Shown: positions 26,514-36,458, counted from the first letter of the stretch. The stretch: 64,000 bases of DNA from Sulfitobacter aestuariivivens (GCF_014763045.1 NZ_JACTAG010000001.1:1674001-1738000); one strand, 5' to 3'. The notes: generated by a model not told the origin, from the sequence alone. Numbers and translations: made by a program.

Positions 26514-28463
26514 TCAATCCCCCGCAGCACGGCCTTTGAGGGCAATGATGCCCCTGGGCCGGAATTGAATGAAGATGATGATAAAGATGATCATGTAAGT
26601 CTGCGCGGCCAGCGTGTTGGAGGGGTTCAGCCATTCGACCCCTTTTTGAAAACCGCCGATCATCGCGGCGCCCGCCAGCGTTCCCCAAATGTTGCCAACA
26701 CCGCCCACAACCACGGTCATGAAGCTTTGCACGATGTAGTCACTGCCCATTTCAGAGGTCACTTTGGCAAACAGTCCTATCGCCACGCCCGCAATCCCCG
26801 CGATGCCCGATCCAAGCCCAAAGGTCAGCATGTTCACCCGGTCCGGGTTGATCCCCATGCTGGCCGCCATGCGTGGGTTTTGCGTCACCGCGCGGGTTTC
26901 CAGCCCCAGCCGGGTGCGTTTCATGATGAACAGGAAAAGTGCAAGAAACAGCAAAGCCAAAATGAAGATCGCAATGCGGATATAGCTGATGGCGACCACG
27001 TCGTTGATGACCCAAGCCCCGTCCAACCATGAGGGCGAGGTCAGCGGACGTGCCTGGGTGCCGAAAATGTTCTTCGCCAGCTGTTGCAGGGCAATCGAGA
27101 CACCAAAGGTCGCCAACAGGGTCTCCAGCGGGCGGTGGTAGAGCCTGCGCACAACAAGGCGTTCCAGTGTGACGCCCGCACCGAAGGTCACCGCAAAGGC
27201 CAATGGGACGGCCAGCAAGATCGAGGCCGTATGATTGGGCACGTACTGCTGTACAACAAACCCAGTATAGGCGCCCATCATGATAAACTCGCCATGCGCC
27301 ATGTTGATCACGCCCATCACGCCAAAGGTGATGGCAAGGCCAATGGCCGCCAGAAAATAGATCGAGGCAAGCGACAGCGCATCCAGACCCAGATCAGCCG
27401 CCTGGCCGAAAGCAACACGGGTCTCAGACGCGGCAAGGGCAGCCTCGGCCGCGCTTGTGACCGCTGGTGAGGGGTCGTCGTAGACATCAAAGAAGCGATA
27501 GCTGGCAAGGCTGGCGTCAATGTCGGTCTGCGTGACCCGGGGCGGGGCCAAACCGCGCGTTACCAGAGCGTCGTACGCCTGATCGCGCACCGCCTCACTG
27601 GACAGTTGCGCCACAGGAAAACCTGCGATGCGGCCCCCGTCGATATGTGCCTCAAGCGTTGTATCGCGCGCGTCCGCAGTGATCTCAACCGGTGCACCCC
27701 CCGCTGCAACCAAAAGCGCATAGGCCGCGCTGTGCGTCAGCGCATCGCTGCCGACGATGACCTCGCGCGCGATGTTTCCGTCCGGCGCGGTCGGCGAGAC
27801 AACCCTTGAAGTGCTGAGAATCGGATTGAGGGTTGCGCGAAAATCAACGCCCAGATCACCCGACATATCGTTGATTGCGGCCACGCGTGATGGCACGTCG
27901 GTGTCGTAGGCCATCGTCATCAGCCGTTCCAGCCGGACCTTACGTGCCAGAATGTCCGGGTCTGTTTCCCCCTCGATTGATGCGCGCAGCGGTGCCAGCA
28001 AAGCCGCCTCGGGATCGCGCGATATGGAATCCAGCGCATCTGCACGTTTCGTGATATCCGTATCGGTCAGTTGAAACCGCACCAGCGCGGTTGCGATCAT
28101 CGCCCGCACCCCGCTGTTGGGTTTAAGCTGTTTGATCTCGGCACTGCTGACGGTCGCTACATCAGCGCCATCCTCAAAATCCTGCAGTATAAATGTTCCG
28201 TCGTCGTTCTTGCGTGCCGCAAAGAAAAACCCATCCCCCTTGCGCTGCCACATTCCCTTGGCTTGCCAGGCCTCCAGCACATTCTGCATCTGTGGCAATC
28301 CACTGGCCACCAGCGCGTCAATCGCCGGGCCGATAGTACGTCGCGAGCTTTTCTCGATCAGCGCACGCTGACTTTGCAGTAGGTCCTGGACAGTTGGGGA
28401 CTGCGCCAATGCCCCATTGGGCAAGGACAGGACAAGGCACATTGCGAGCAGCAAGCTCTTCAT
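26514..28463 (-). CDS. urtB: Urea ABC transporter permease UrtB
   Basis: About 649 residues. The start at 28463 (MKSLLLAMCLVLSLPNGALA) gives a signal peptide and has GGAAG 8 bases upstream. Residues about 20-360 form a periplasmic N-terminal region with HEAT-like helical content, common in UrtB. The last 300 residues are the LivH-type permease (FGVMGVINMAHGEFIMMGAY). It is the larger channel subunit for urea uptake. A longer frame upstream to 28637 overlaps the stem-loop after urtA and is not likely to be translated. Confidence 0.92.
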   Translation of the reverse strand: MKSLLLAMCLVLSLPNGALAQSPTVQDLLQSQRALIEKSSRRTIGPAIDALVASGLPQMQNVLEAWQAKGMWQRKGDGFFFAARKNDDGTFILQDFEDGADVATVSSAEIKQLKPNSGVRAMIATALVRFQLTDTDITKRADALDSISRDPEAALLAPLRASIEGETDPDILARKVRLERLMTMAYDTDVPSRVAAINDMSGDLGVDFRATLNPILSTSRVVSPTAPDGNIAREVIVGSDALTHSAAYALLVAAGGAPVEITADARDTTLEAHIDGGRIAGFPVAQLSSEAVRDQAYDALVTRGLAPPRVTQTDIDASLASYRFFDVYDDPSPAVTSAAEAALAASETRVAFGQAADLGLDALSLASIYFLAAIGLAITFGVMGVINMAHGEFIMMGAYTGFVVQQYVPNHTASILLAVPLAFAVTFGAGVTLERLVVRRLYHRPLETLLATFGVSIALQQLAKNIFGTQARPLTSPSWLDGAWVINDVVAISYIRIAIFILALLFLALFLFIMKRTRLGLETRAVTQNPRMAASMGINPDRVNMLTFGLGSGIAGIAGVAIGLFAKVTSEMGSDYIVQSFMTVVVGGVGNIWGTLAGAAMIGGFQKGVEWLNPSNTLAAQTYMIIFIIIFIQFRPRGIIALKGRAAGD

Positions 28464-28489
28464 TTCATTCTTCCGGGAAATCAGAGGTA

Positions 28490-28513
28490 GAGGGCGCGTC
28501 GCAACGCGCCCTC
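28490..28513 (-). repeat. Perfect stem-loop between urtA and urtB
   Basis: A perfect 10-bp inverted repeat (GAGGGCGCGT / ACGCGCCCTC, 4-base loop) sits between the urtA stop and the urtB start. Stems of this kind after a binding-protein gene usually slow 3' decay, so more binding protein is made than channel. There is no T-run. Confidence 0.6.
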
Positions 28514-28522
28514 GCTGATAGA

Positions 28523-29797
28523 TCAGTAGTTGGACAACGTCTGTACGCAGGACTTCGTCTCGGTGTTGTACATACCGCAACCCAAGTCTTTCCAATCCGA
28601 CATCAGCTTGGAAGATTCGGGCAGGAAATCGGTCCATGCGTCGCCGGGCACTTCACTGGTCTGGCTGATGATATCGAACTGGCCGTCTGCCGTGATCTCG
28701 CCAATCAGAACGGGCTTCGCGAGGTGGTGGTTAGGCAGCATGACAGCCGTGCCGCCGGTCAGGTTCGGAAATTCCTGCCCGTACATCGCGGTGCGGACCG
28801 CATCGACATCCGCACTTTCTGCTGCGGTAACCGCATTTACCCACATGTTAAAGCCGATGTAATGCGCCTCCATCGGGTCGTTGGTCACACGCTCGTCGCC
28901 CATGCGCTCTTTCCATGCCGCGATCCATTCCGCGTTTGCGGGTGTTTCAGCGGACTGGAAATAGTTCCACGCCGCAAGGTGACCAACCAGATTACTTGTA
29001 TCCAGACCCGACAGCTCTTCTTCACCCACCGAGAAAGCCACAACCGGAATGTCATCCGCCGAAATGCCCGCAGCCGCGAGTTCCTTGTAGAACCCGATGT
29101 TTGCGTCCCCGTTGATGGTCGAGATCACACCGACCTTCTTGCCATCCGCGCCAAGGGCCACGACATCGGCAACGATCTTGGACCAGTCGGAATGGCCGAA
29201 GGGCGTGTAGTTCACAAAGATGTCGCTGTCCGCGATACCCTTGGACTGCAGATAAGCTTCAAGAATGTTGTTGGTGGTGCGGGGATAGACATAGTCGGTG
29301 CCCAGCAGGGCAAACTTTTCAATGCCAAGTTCATCAAGGAAATAGTCCGTCGCGGGAATGGCCTGCTGGTTCGGAGCAGCCCCTGTGTAAAACACGTTTC
29401 TCGAGCTTTCCTCACCCTCATATTGGACCGGATAGAACAACAGCCCATTCAGTTCTTCGATGACGGGCAGCACGGATTTGCGGCTGACACTCGTCCAGTT
29501 GCCAAAGATCACATCGACTTCCTGAACCGTCAGTAACTCTCGCGCTTTCTCGGCGAACAATGGCCAGTCAGAGGCCGGATCAACAACAACCGCCTCTAGT
29601 TGACAGCCTAAAACGCCACCCTTGGCGTTTTGCTGGTCGATCAGGGTCAGCATCGTATCTTTCAGCGTGGTTTCCGAAATCGCCATGGTGCCCGACAGGG
29701 AATGCAGCACCCCCACTTTGATTGGGCAATCGGCGGCCATGGCAGGCAGGGCCAGGCCAAATGTAACGGCGGTGGCAAGAGCAGTGGTCGTTTTCAT
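28523..29797 (-). CDS. urtA: Periplasmic urea-binding protein UrtA
   Basis: About 424 residues. The start at 29797 (MKTTTALATAVTFGLALPAM) gives a clean signal peptide cut after AMA and has GGAG 8 bases upstream. The mature sequence DCPIKVGVLHSLSGTMAISE and the later LNGLLFYPVQYEGEESSRNV are hallmarks of the urea/short-chain amide group of Leu/Ile/Val-type binding proteins. It captures urea for UrtBCDE. First gene of the operon; it diverges from ureD, so urea uptake and urea hydrolysis share one control region. Confidence 0.94.
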   Translation of the reverse strand: MKTTTALATAVTFGLALPAMAADCPIKVGVLHSLSGTMAISETTLKDTMLTLIDQQNAKGGVLGCQLEAVVVDPASDWPLFAEKARELLTVQEVDVIFGNWTSVSRKSVLPVIEELNGLLFYPVQYEGEESSRNVFYTGAAPNQQAIPATDYFLDELGIEKFALLGTDYVYPRTTNNILEAYLQSKGIADSDIFVNYTPFGHSDWSKIVADVVALGADGKKVGVISTINGDANIGFYKELAAAGISADDIPVVAFSVGEEELSGLDTSNLVGHLAAWNYFQSAETPANAEWIAAWKERMGDERVTNDPMEAHYIGFNMWVNAVTAAESADVDAVRTAMYGQEFPNLTGGTAVMLPNHHLAKPVLIGEITADGQFDIISQTSEVPGDAWTDFLPESSKLMSDWKDLGCGMYNTETKSCVQTLSNY

Positions 29798-30207
29798 CTG
29801 ATATCTCCATGCAGAGACAGCCACCGCATCTTGCTCTTGCAAGACATGGGCATTAGCTAATCCCTGCAACTTAAGTGTTGCAAACCGTGTGGCGGCTGGT
29901 CTGAGATCCAATTCATCCGGTCGTCACACACCCCATTTCCCGCATTTCACTGCAGTGATCGAGGATGAAGTGACGTTGCTGCATCGCAGCGACGAGGGCA
30001 ATTCTGACCCACAAAAAATCCTTGAATACCACGGCGCTGTTCAAATTTTAGGCAATGACGCTTTTGACTGCCAAATAATTGGTCGCTGCGCCATGCCCCG
30101 GCATTCTTGGCCCGCAAAACCTGCCAACTCTGCATAGTTTGTGATCGAAAGGATGAATAAGCCATCACCTTCGGAGCCGCGCCATCAATCAGTCTGCCGT
30201 CATTGAG
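29798..30207. other. 410-base divergent control region between urtA and ureD
   Basis: No convincing gene is visible. Short frames on both strands lack a family match or a ribosome site. The region must carry promoters for both the urea transporter and the urease operons. Direct TTGCAA-type words occur near 29840 and 29874, but I cannot assign a binding protein. A sigma-54 element with correct GG/GC spacing was looked for and not found. Confidence 0.4.
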
Positions 30208-31026
30208 TTGCGCGACAAAACCGCGCCGCAACCCCGGGCAATCGGTGCGGCAAATCTGTCGGTTTTTGGCGACGACATGGGCCGGACACGCCTGCGAACC
30301 CTGCGCCAATCGGGATCGCTGAAGCTTGTTTTCCCAAAGCGGCACACGCAAGACGTTGAGGCTGTTTTGGTCAACACAGCAGGTGGCATAACCGGAGGCG
30401 ACCGTTTTTCCCTAGATGTAGATATCCGCACCGGCGCTGCCTTGACGATCACCACGCAAGCTGCCGAGCGTGTCTACCGCGCGCAACCCGGCGAGGTTGG
30501 CCACGTGACAACTAGAGTGTCGGTGGCAGATGGTGCCAGTCTGAACTGGTTGCCACAGGAACTGATCCTGTTTGATCGCTGCGCACTGCGCCGTCGGCTG
30601 GAAATTGAGCTTGCCGCAACCGCACGCCTGCTGATGGTCGAACCCGTCGTCTTTGGCCGCGCCACAATGCCGGAAATACTGCGCGACGTGATGTTTCAAG
30701 ACCGTATCAGGATAACGCGTGGCGGCCGCCCGCTCTACATCGATGGTATGGACCTGCAGGGCGATGCGGCGACTCATTTGGCCCGCCCTGCAATCGCAGA
30801 CGGTGCTGGGGCCATGGCAAGCATTGTAGTGGTCAGACCGGACGCTGAGCGGCAGTTGAAACCTGTGCGCGCTATGTTGCCACAAACCGCCGGGGCCACC
30901 ACATTGGCCGACGATATCCTGGTGATCCGCCAGCTTGCCCCTGACAGTTTCGCGCTACGCCGCAACATGATCCCCATTCTCGAGCTTCTTTCTAACGGCA
31001 CCTTGCCCACATCATGGAGGTTATAG
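30208..31026 (+). CDS. ureD: Urease accessory protein UreD
   Basis: 272 residues. UreD family blocks VLVNTAGGITGGDRFSLDVD, TTQAAERVYRA and WLPQELILFDRCALRRRLEI are present. It binds apo-urease and helps UreF and UreG insert nickel. The only start in frame is a TTG at 30208, with a weak ribosome site. A better-looking ATG at 30153 lies in another frame and stops at once, so the start is not certain. It begins ureDABCEFG; urease breaks urea into ammonia and carbon dioxide in the cytoplasm. Confidence 0.88.
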   Translation: MRDKTAPQPRAIGAANLSVFGDDMGRTRLRTLRQSGSLKLVFPKRHTQDVEAVLVNTAGGITGGDRFSLDVDIRTGAALTITTQAAERVYRAQPGEVGHVTTRVSVADGASLNWLPQELILFDRCALRRRLEIELAATARLLMVEPVVFGRATMPEILRDVMFQDRIRITRGGRPLYIDGMDLQGDAATHLARPAIADGAGAMASIVVVRPDAERQLKPVRAMLPQTAGATTLADDILVIRQLAPDSFALRRNMIPILELLSNGTLPTSWRL

Positions 31027-31029
31027 ACC

Positions 31030-31332
31030 ATGCAATTGACACCCCGTGAAAAGGACAAACTCCTGATTTCAATGGCCGCCGAGGTGGCGCGCAAGCGTCT
31101 GGCAAGGGGGGTCAAGCTGAACCACCCTGAGGCCATCGCATTGATCACCGATACGGTTGTTGAAGGGGCACGCGATGGTCGCTCTGTCGCAGATATGATG
31201 GAGGCCGGAGGCCATGTCATCACCCGCGACCAGTGCATGGAGGGCATCGCCGAAATGATCCACGAGGTTCAGGTCGAGGCGACTTTTCCAGACGGCACCA
31301 AACTTGTCACCGTCCACAATCCCATCAGATAG
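31030..31332 (+). CDS. ureA: Urease gamma subunit
   Basis: 100 residues, the standard length. It starts [20 protein letters not shown] and contains [18 protein letters not shown] and the C-terminal [20 protein letters not shown], all conserved in bacterial UreA. It is the smallest structural subunit of the (alpha-beta-gamma)3 enzyme. It starts 3 bases after the ureD stop with GGAGG just before the ATG. Confidence 0.97.
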   Translation: MQLTPREKDKLLISMAAEVARKRLARGVKLNHPEAIALITDTVVEGARDGRSVADMMEAGGHVITRDQCMEGIAEMIHEVQVEATFPDGTKLVTVHNPIR

Positions 31333-31341
31333 GAGCACACA

Positions 31342-31647
31342 ATGATTCCCGGAGAGATTTTCCCTGCTGATGGAACGCTCACGCTGAATGCAGACGCAAC
31401 GCCGATCACTCTGATCGTGTCCAATACAGGCGACCGCCCCGTTCAGGTCGGCAGCCATTACCATTTCGCGGAGACCAACCCCGCGCTCGAATTTGACCGC
31501 ACAGCATCGCATGGATGTCGTCTTGATATCGCCTCTGGCACGGCAGTGCGTTTTGAACCCGGGCAGCGCCGCGAGGTTCAGCTGATCCCAATTGGCGGCA
31601 AGGGTCGCATCTTTGGCTTCAATGGCCTCGTAATGGGAGACCTCTAG
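31342..31647 (+). CDS. ureB: Urease beta subunit
   Basis: 101 residues. It begins [20 protein letters not shown] and carries the conserved [20 protein letters not shown] block and the [20 protein letters not shown] motif. It is a structural urease subunit lying between gamma and alpha. It is separated from ureA by a 9-base gap holding AGGAG. It ends one base before the ureC start. Confidence 0.97.
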   Translation: MIPGEIFPADGTLTLNADATPITLIVSNTGDRPVQVGSHYHFAETNPALEFDRTASHGCRLDIASGTAVRFEPGQRREVQLIPIGGKGRIFGFNGLVMGDL

Positions 31648-31648
31648 T

Positions 31649-33358
31649 ATGCCTCACGAAATCCCCCGCCCCCAATATGCAGCCATGTATGGCCCCACCA
31701 CAGGGGACAGGCTGCGGCTTGCCGATACCGACCTGATCATAGAGGTGGAGCGCGATCTCACAACGTATGGCGAAGAGGTCAAATTTGGCGGCGGCAAAAC
31801 CATCCGCGACGGCATGGGGCAAAGCCAGGTCACCCGTGCAGACGGTGCAGTTGATACCGTGATCACCAACGCGCTGATCGTGGATCACTCCGGCATCTAC
31901 AAAGCTGATGTGGCACTGAAAGACGGGCTGATCCAGGCAATTGGGAAAGCAGGCAATCCCGATACGCAGTCCGGCGTTAACATCATCATCGGCCCGGGCA
32001 CCGAAGTGATCGCGGGCGAAGGGCGCATCCTGACTGCAGGAGGAATGGACAGCCACATCCACTTCATATGCCCACAGCAGATGGAGGATTCCCTGCATTC
32101 GGGTATCACCACCTGTTTTGGGGGCGGTACCGGGCCCGCCCATGGCACGCTTGCCACCACCTGCACGCCGGGGCCCTGGCATATCGGGCGGATGTTGCAA
32201 TCCTTTGATGGCATCCCGATGAACATTGGTCTTTCAGGCAAAGGCAACGCCAGCCAACCCGAAGCCTTGGTCGAAATGGTCAATGGTGGGGCCTGTGCGC
32301 TTAAACTGCATGAGGACTGGGGCACAACACCCGCCGCCATTGATTGTTGTCTCTCCGTGGCTGACGACATGGATGTGCAGGTGATGATTCACACCGACAC
32401 GTTGAATGAATCCGGCTTTGTCGAACACACCGTTGCTGCCATGAAAGGCCGGACAATCCATGCCTTCCATACCGAAGGCGCAGGTGGCGGCCATGCCCCC
32501 GACATCATCAAGATCTGCGGGGATGCCAACGTGCTGCCCTCCTCGACCAACCCGACGCGGCCCTTTACGGTCAACACGCTCGAAGAGCATCTGGATATGC
32601 TCATGGTCTGCCATCACCTGGACAAATCCATTCCTGAAGACATCGCCTTTGCCGAAAGCCGGATCCGGCGCGAAACCATTGCCGCCGAGGACATCCTCCA
32701 TGACATGGGCGCTTTTTCGATCATTGCGTCTGACAGTCAGGCCATGGGGCGTGTGGGCGAGGTGCTGATCCGCACATGGCAAACGGCAGACAAGATGAAA
32801 AAGCAGCGCGGTGCGTTGGCCGAGGAAACCGGCGACAACGACAATATGCGCGTGCGGCGGTATATCGCGAAATACACCATCAATCCGGCAATCGCGCAGG
32901 GGGTCAGCCATGTGCTTGGCGACATCTCTGTCGGGAAACGTGCTGATTTGGTGCTGTGGAGCCCCGCGTTCTTCGGCGTAAAACCCGAAATGGTCTTAAT
33001 GGCGGGCAGCATTGTTGTTGCGCAAATGGGCGATCCAAATGCCTCGATCCCGACGCCGCAGCCGGTTTATACGCGCCCGATGTTCGGCGCATTCGGCAGT
33101 GCGCTGCGCCACGGCTCGGTCAGCTTTGTGTCCCAAGCCGCGCAAGACGCGGGCATTGCTGAAACGCTGGGGTTGTCCAAGCAAACGGTTGCCGTCCGAA
33201 AGACCCGAAACATCGGCAAACAGGACATGATCCTGAATGACGCATTGCCGCAGATCGACGTAGATCCCGAAACCTACGAAGTGCGCGCAGATGGCACCCT
33301 GCTGACCTGCCAGCCCGCCGAAGTGCTGCCCATGGCCCAACGCTATTTCATGTTCTGA
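31649..33358 (+). CDS. ureC: Urease alpha (catalytic) subunit
   Basis: 569 residues, full length. Nickel ligands and catalytic residues are visible: HIHF near 136, the carbamylated Lys in [10 protein letters not shown], His in [10 protein letters not shown] and [16 protein letters not shown], the flap His in [20 protein letters not shown], and the Asp in [12 protein letters not shown]. It hydrolyses urea. All active-site positions I can check are intact, so the enzyme should be functional once nickel is loaded by UreDEFG. Confidence 0.98.
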   Translation: MPHEIPRPQYAAMYGPTTGDRLRLADTDLIIEVERDLTTYGEEVKFGGGKTIRDGMGQSQVTRADGAVDTVITNALIVDHSGIYKADVALKDGLIQAIGKAGNPDTQSGVNIIIGPGTEVIAGEGRILTAGGMDSHIHFICPQQMEDSLHSGITTCFGGGTGPAHGTLATTCTPGPWHIGRMLQSFDGIPMNIGLSGKGNASQPEALVEMVNGGACALKLHEDWGTTPAAIDCCLSVADDMDVQVMIHTDTLNESGFVEHTVAAMKGRTIHAFHTEGAGGGHAPDIIKICGDANVLPSSTNPTRPFTVNTLEEHLDMLMVCHHLDKSIPEDIAFAESRIRRETIAAEDILHDMGAFSIIASDSQAMGRVGEVLIRTWQTADKMKKQRGALAEETGDNDNMRVRRYIAKYTINPAIAQGVSHVLGDISVGKRADLVLWSPAFFGVKPEMVLMAGSIVVAQMGDPNASIPTPQPVYTRPMFGAFGSALRHGSVSFVSQAAQDAGIAETLGLSKQTVAVRKTRNIGKQDMILNDALPQIDVDPETYEVRADGTLLTCQPAEVLPMAQRYFMF

Positions 33359-33367
33359 GAGGATCCT

Positions 33368-33841
33368 ATGACCACCCTTCCCATCGCGCAAACTCTGCAC
33401 CGCAAGGGGCATTGGAACGGCACTGCCGAACTTTGTGAACTTGACTATGCTGAACGGTTTCTGCGTCGCAAAAGACTGATCACGACCTCCGGTTCGTCTT
33501 TCATCGTCGATCTTGCCCAGACAACCTCACTGGATGAGGGCGATGCGCTGGAATGCGACAACGGGGATCTGGTCAAGATCGCCGCACGCGTTGAGGCACT
33601 GTGCAAAGTGAGCGGACCGGACCTCGCGCGCCTTGCCTGGCATGTCGGCAACCGTCACACGCCTTGCCAGATCAACGCGGATCATCTGCTCATTCAGGCC
33701 GATCCTGTCATCACCCATATGCTTGAACATCTGGGGGCCATGGTCGAACCCGTCACCGCCCCGTTCACCCCCGAGGGCGGCGCCTATGGCCATGGTCGGA
33801 CGCATTCGCACGCGCATGTGGCGACGGCACATGAACACTGA
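33368..33841 (+). CDS. ureE: Urease nickel-delivery protein UreE
   Basis: 157 residues. The N-terminal peptide-binding domain is followed by the metallochaperone domain with HVGNRHTPCQINADHLLI, in which the conserved metal His is HVGNRH. The C-terminus is His-rich ([16 protein letters not shown]), which in this family binds extra nickel. It hands nickel to UreG. The 3' end overlaps the ureF start by 11 bases. Confidence 0.94.
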   Translation: MTTLPIAQTLHRKGHWNGTAELCELDYAERFLRRKRLITTSGSSFIVDLAQTTSLDEGDALECDNGDLVKIAARVEALCKVSGPDLARLAWHVGNRHTPCQINADHLLIQADPVITHMLEHLGAMVEPVTAPFTPEGGAYGHGRTHSHAHVATAHEH

Positions 33842-34478
33842 GCAAGATATTCTTACGATGGCGCAATGGTTTTCGCCCTCCTTCCCAGTTGGGGCCTTTG
33901 CCTATTCGCACGGGTTGGAGACTGCCATTCAGTCCGGGGCCATCGTCACCGCGTCGGACTTGCAATGTTGGCTTTCGGATGTCTTGATCCACGGCAGTGG
34001 GCGCAACGATTGCATCCTGCTGCGTGCGGCTTATGCCAGCACATCCGATACCGAACGAGCGCTGATCCATGAAACCGCCCTTGCAGTCGCCGCTTCGGCG
34101 GAACGGCTGCTTGAAACTCAGCTGCAGGGCGCCGCATTCTGCGACACGACTGCCAAGGTATGGGACATGGACGGACAGCACCTGTGTTACCCTGTCGCGG
34201 TCGGTGCGGCTGCGGCCCAAATGCAATTCGACGTCGATCTTGTGGCCATGCTGTACCTGCACAGTTTTGCGGGCAATCTTGTTTCTGCCGCCGTCCGGGC
34301 CGTGCCGCTGGGCCAGACCGACGGTCAGTCCGTGCTCGCCGCCCTCACTCCGCTTTGTGATCAGATCGCAGGTGCTTCGCGCTTAGCATCCCTGGACGAT
34401 CTGAACAGCACAGCCTTCCTCTCTGACATTGCCGCGATGAAACATGAAACGCTTCAGCCAAGGATATTCCGGTCATGA
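33831..34478 (+). CDS. ureF: Urease accessory protein UreF
   Basis: About 215 residues from the ATG at 33831 ([20 protein letters not shown]), which overlaps the end of ureE; ATGs at 33792 and 33816 are longer alternatives. The conserved N-terminal [16 protein letters not shown] and the late [20 protein letters not shown] are typical of UreF. It is a helical protein that gates nickel transfer from UreG to urease. Its stop overlaps the ureG start (ATGA). Confidence 0.92.
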   Translation: MNTEQDILTMAQWFSPSFPVGAFAYSHGLETAIQSGAIVTASDLQCWLSDVLIHGSGRNDCILLRAAYASTSDTERALIHETALAVAASAERLLETQLQGAAFCDTTAKVWDMDGQHLCYPVAVGAAAAQMQFDVDLVAMLYLHSFAGNLVSAAVRAVPLGQTDGQSVLAALTPLCDQIAGASRLASLDDLNSTAFLSDIAAMKHETLQPRIFRS

Positions 34479-35095
34479 CCAATCTCAACGGCCCCTTGCG
34501 GGTTGGTATCGGTGGCCCCGTCGGGGCAGGCAAAACCACATTAACTGCCTGCTTGGCCCGCGCCTTGCACCCGAAGGTATCGATCGGCGTGATCACCAAC
34601 GACATTTATACTCAGGAAGACGCCGAAGCGTTGATGCGGATGCAAATTTTGCCCAAGGACCGGATCATCGGCGTTGAAACCGGAGGGTGCCCGCATACCG
34701 CCATCCGCGAAGACGCGTCCATCAATCTGGCAGCAGTGGCTGAGATGCGCGCCCGTCACGCAGATCTCAACATCGTCCTGATCGAGAGTGGCGGCGACAA
34801 TCTGTCAGCAACCTTCAGCCCGGAACTCGCTGATCTGACGATCTATGTCATCGACGTTGCCGCAGGCGAGGATATTCCCAGGAAAGGCGGTCCGGCCCTG
34901 ACCAAGTCTGACGTATTGGTGGTCAACAAATCCGACCTGGCCCCGCATGTCGGTGCATCACTGGAGGTGATGAGGCAAGATTGTGAAAAGATGCGCGCCG
35001 GGCGGCCATTTGTCTTCTGCACGCTGCGTCAGGACGAAGGGTCGGAAGAGGTTCTTGACCACATCCTTGAATTGGGTGGCCTGAGTGCGCGGTAG
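34475..35095 (+). CDS. ureG: Urease GTPase UreG
   Basis: 206 residues. P-loop [18 protein letters not shown] near the N-terminus, the metal-binding [10 protein letters not shown] motif (Cys-Pro-His), the [20 protein letters not shown] block, and the [10 protein letters not shown] guanine-specificity motif are present. It uses GTP to deliver nickel into urease. It is the last gene of the operon. The 60 bases after its stop hold no obvious terminator. Confidence 0.96.
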   Translation: MTNLNGPLRVGIGGPVGAGKTTLTACLARALHPKVSIGVITNDIYTQEDAEALMRMQILPKDRIIGVETGGCPHTAIREDASINLAAVAEMRARHADLNIVLIESGGDNLSATFSPELADLTIYVIDVAAGEDIPRKGGPALTKSDVLVVNKSDLAPHVGASLEVMRQDCEKMRAGRPFVFCTLRQDEGSEEVLDHILELGGLSAR

Positions 35096-35155
35096 AGTGC
35101 CATCCGATAAGGCGCACTTGAAACGTAAGAGCCCACCTTAACGTGATATTCTTTT

Positions 35156-35335
35156 CTAGATGGCCTGTCCGCCAGTCACAGCTCGAAATCTGTCGACAAG
35201 GAAATCCTCAAGGGCACGGAATTTGGGGGCCAGATGACACCGTACGGCAAACACTACGACAATGCCTGAACTTGGCGGGGCATATGAATATAAGCCTTCC
35301 GGCCAAGGCCATAAGTTCCTAACCAAAGCGGAAAA
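35156..35335 (-). pseudogene. C-terminal remnant of a LysR-family regulator
   Basis: A 60-codon open stretch ends with TAG and reads WPEGLYSYAPPSSGIVVVFA, then RCHLAPKFRALEDFLVDRFR. This is the standard end of the LysR effector domain (HLSPK-x-R-x-F-x-DFL in the family). No start codon or HTH domain exists: a TGA lies just upstream and the tRNA-Ser gene begins about 11 bases further. What remains is roughly one fifth of a regulator, so it is a decayed remnant. It may once have controlled a neighbouring operon. Confidence 0.6.
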
Positions 35336-35346
35336 TCAGCGGCTTG

Positions 35347-35436
35347 TGGCGGAGACGAAGGGATTCGAACCCTCGAGACGATTCCTCGCCTACTCCCTTA
35401 GCAGGGGAGCGCCTTCGACCACTCGGCCACGTCTCC
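35347..35436 (-). tRNA. tRNA-Ser(GCU)
   Basis: Read on the minus strand, the 90 bases begin GGAGACGTGGCCGAGTGGTC and end with CGTCTCC, discriminator G and an encoded CCA. The anticodon stem-loop is CTCCC-CTGCTAA-GGGAG, giving anticodon GCT (codons AGC and AGU). The long variable arm and the TTCGAAT T-loop fit a serine tRNA. The acceptor stem pairs at all 7 positions. Confidence 0.96.
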
Positions 35437-35683
35437 GCTGACCGCTATACAGGGGGGGTTTGGCGACAAACAAGAGCAAAACCGCGCCAGGGGTGAAAAA
35501 ACAATGTGCCCACAACGCGGCACCCCGGCGTCCATAATACCCGGGGGTTTATTTCAACCAACGCACGCGCGGTCCCGTTTACGCACGCAGGGGTGAACAG
35601 ACTTGCTTTGTAAGTGTGCGGGCGATCACCCAGATTGAGGTGAGTAACAACAGCGCCTCCCCCAGGCCCAGAAAGGAACCGAC

Positions 35684-35959
35684 ATGAAACTGACCCTCTC
35701 CACCGCACTTGCGCTTGTGGTCGCAACCGCGGCATCGGCAGGAAACTCAGACCGCTACAATGATCTGCGCTTTGATACGGCGATCGGCCACATTGGCGTG
35801 ACCGGATTTGCCACAGACTTTGCCGCCGACACCGCTGCGGCCCCTGCGCCGATTTCATCCGTGCGCTTTTCCAGCCAGAGCCGCAAATCAAACTCCTCGG
35901 GCAAGGGCTATGCCTACGACAGCCCCTATGGCGTTGGCCCCAACAACGACAGCCGCTGA
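35684..35959 (+). CDS. Small exported protein, tandem paralogue 1
   Basis: 91 residues with signal peptide MKLTLSTALALVVATAASAG. The mature protein starts NSDRYNDLRFDT and ends GKGYAYDSPYGVGPNNDSR. Both ends recur in the next gene, while the centre differs in length and sequence. A GAAAGG sits about 9 bases before the ATG. No family is recognised. The mature part is polar with no Cys and no membrane segment, so it is probably periplasmic or secreted. Confidence 0.7.
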   Translation: MKLTLSTALALVVATAASAGNSDRYNDLRFDTAIGHIGVTGFATDFAADTAAAPAPISSVRFSSQSRKSNSSGKGYAYDSPYGVGPNNDSR

Positions 35960-36170
35960 AACGGCACCGTCCCCTCCCGCGAAACGGACCTGATCCCACA
36001 GGGGTCGGGCCCTTGCTGCGCGGCCTGTATCGGTTTCCCTGACCTCACGAAAACCCCACGATTTCGTGACCATCATTTCAGCAACCTTTCGGCGCCTGCC
36101 GCAGTTGTCCCGTCATACAACGAGCGACGCACTGTTGCTCTGGTAAACCAAAGACCGAAAGGACGACCAA

Positions 36171-36458
36171 ATGAAACTCGTACTCACATCCGCCGCCGCC
36201 GCCCTGATCAGCACCGCAGCTGTGGCTGACGAATCCGACCGCTACAATGACCTGCGCCTCGACACATCCACCAGCGCTGCTGTGGAAGACGTGCGCAGCA
36301 CCGATCTGGACGATGCCCAGCGCGGCCGCGAAGGCCAGTTCAGCACAGCTGACAATGCCACAACCCCAGACGTAACCCTGTCCACCCGCTCAGAAACGCG
36401 CACGAATGGCGAAGGGTACATCTATGGTGGCTTTGGTCCCGGCAACGACAGCCGCTAA
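36171..36458 (+). CDS. Small exported protein, tandem paralogue 2
   Basis: 95 residues. The signal peptide is MKLVLTSAAAALISTAAVA. The mature part begins DESDRYNDLRLDT and ends GEGYIYGGFGPGNDSR, matching paralogue 1 at both ends, with an unrelated acidic Thr/Ser-rich middle. A GAAAGG site lies about 12 bases before the ATG. It is followed by a clear terminator. The two are probably a gene duplication with fast divergence of the centre. The function is unknown. Confidence 0.72.
   Translation: MKLVLTSAAAALISTAAVADESDRYNDLRLDTSTSAAVEDVRSTDLDDAQRGREGQFSTADNATTPDVTLSTRSETRTNGEGYIYGGFGPGNDSR

Noticed and set aside
29798-30207. Sigma-54 promoter for the urea genes
   Set aside because: The best candidate, TTGGCCC with a later TGC, has the wrong distance between the GG and GC elements.
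35156-35436. Genomic island at the tRNA-Ser gene
   Set aside because: No integrase, no repeat of the tRNA 3' end, and urease and housekeeping genes lie close on both sides.
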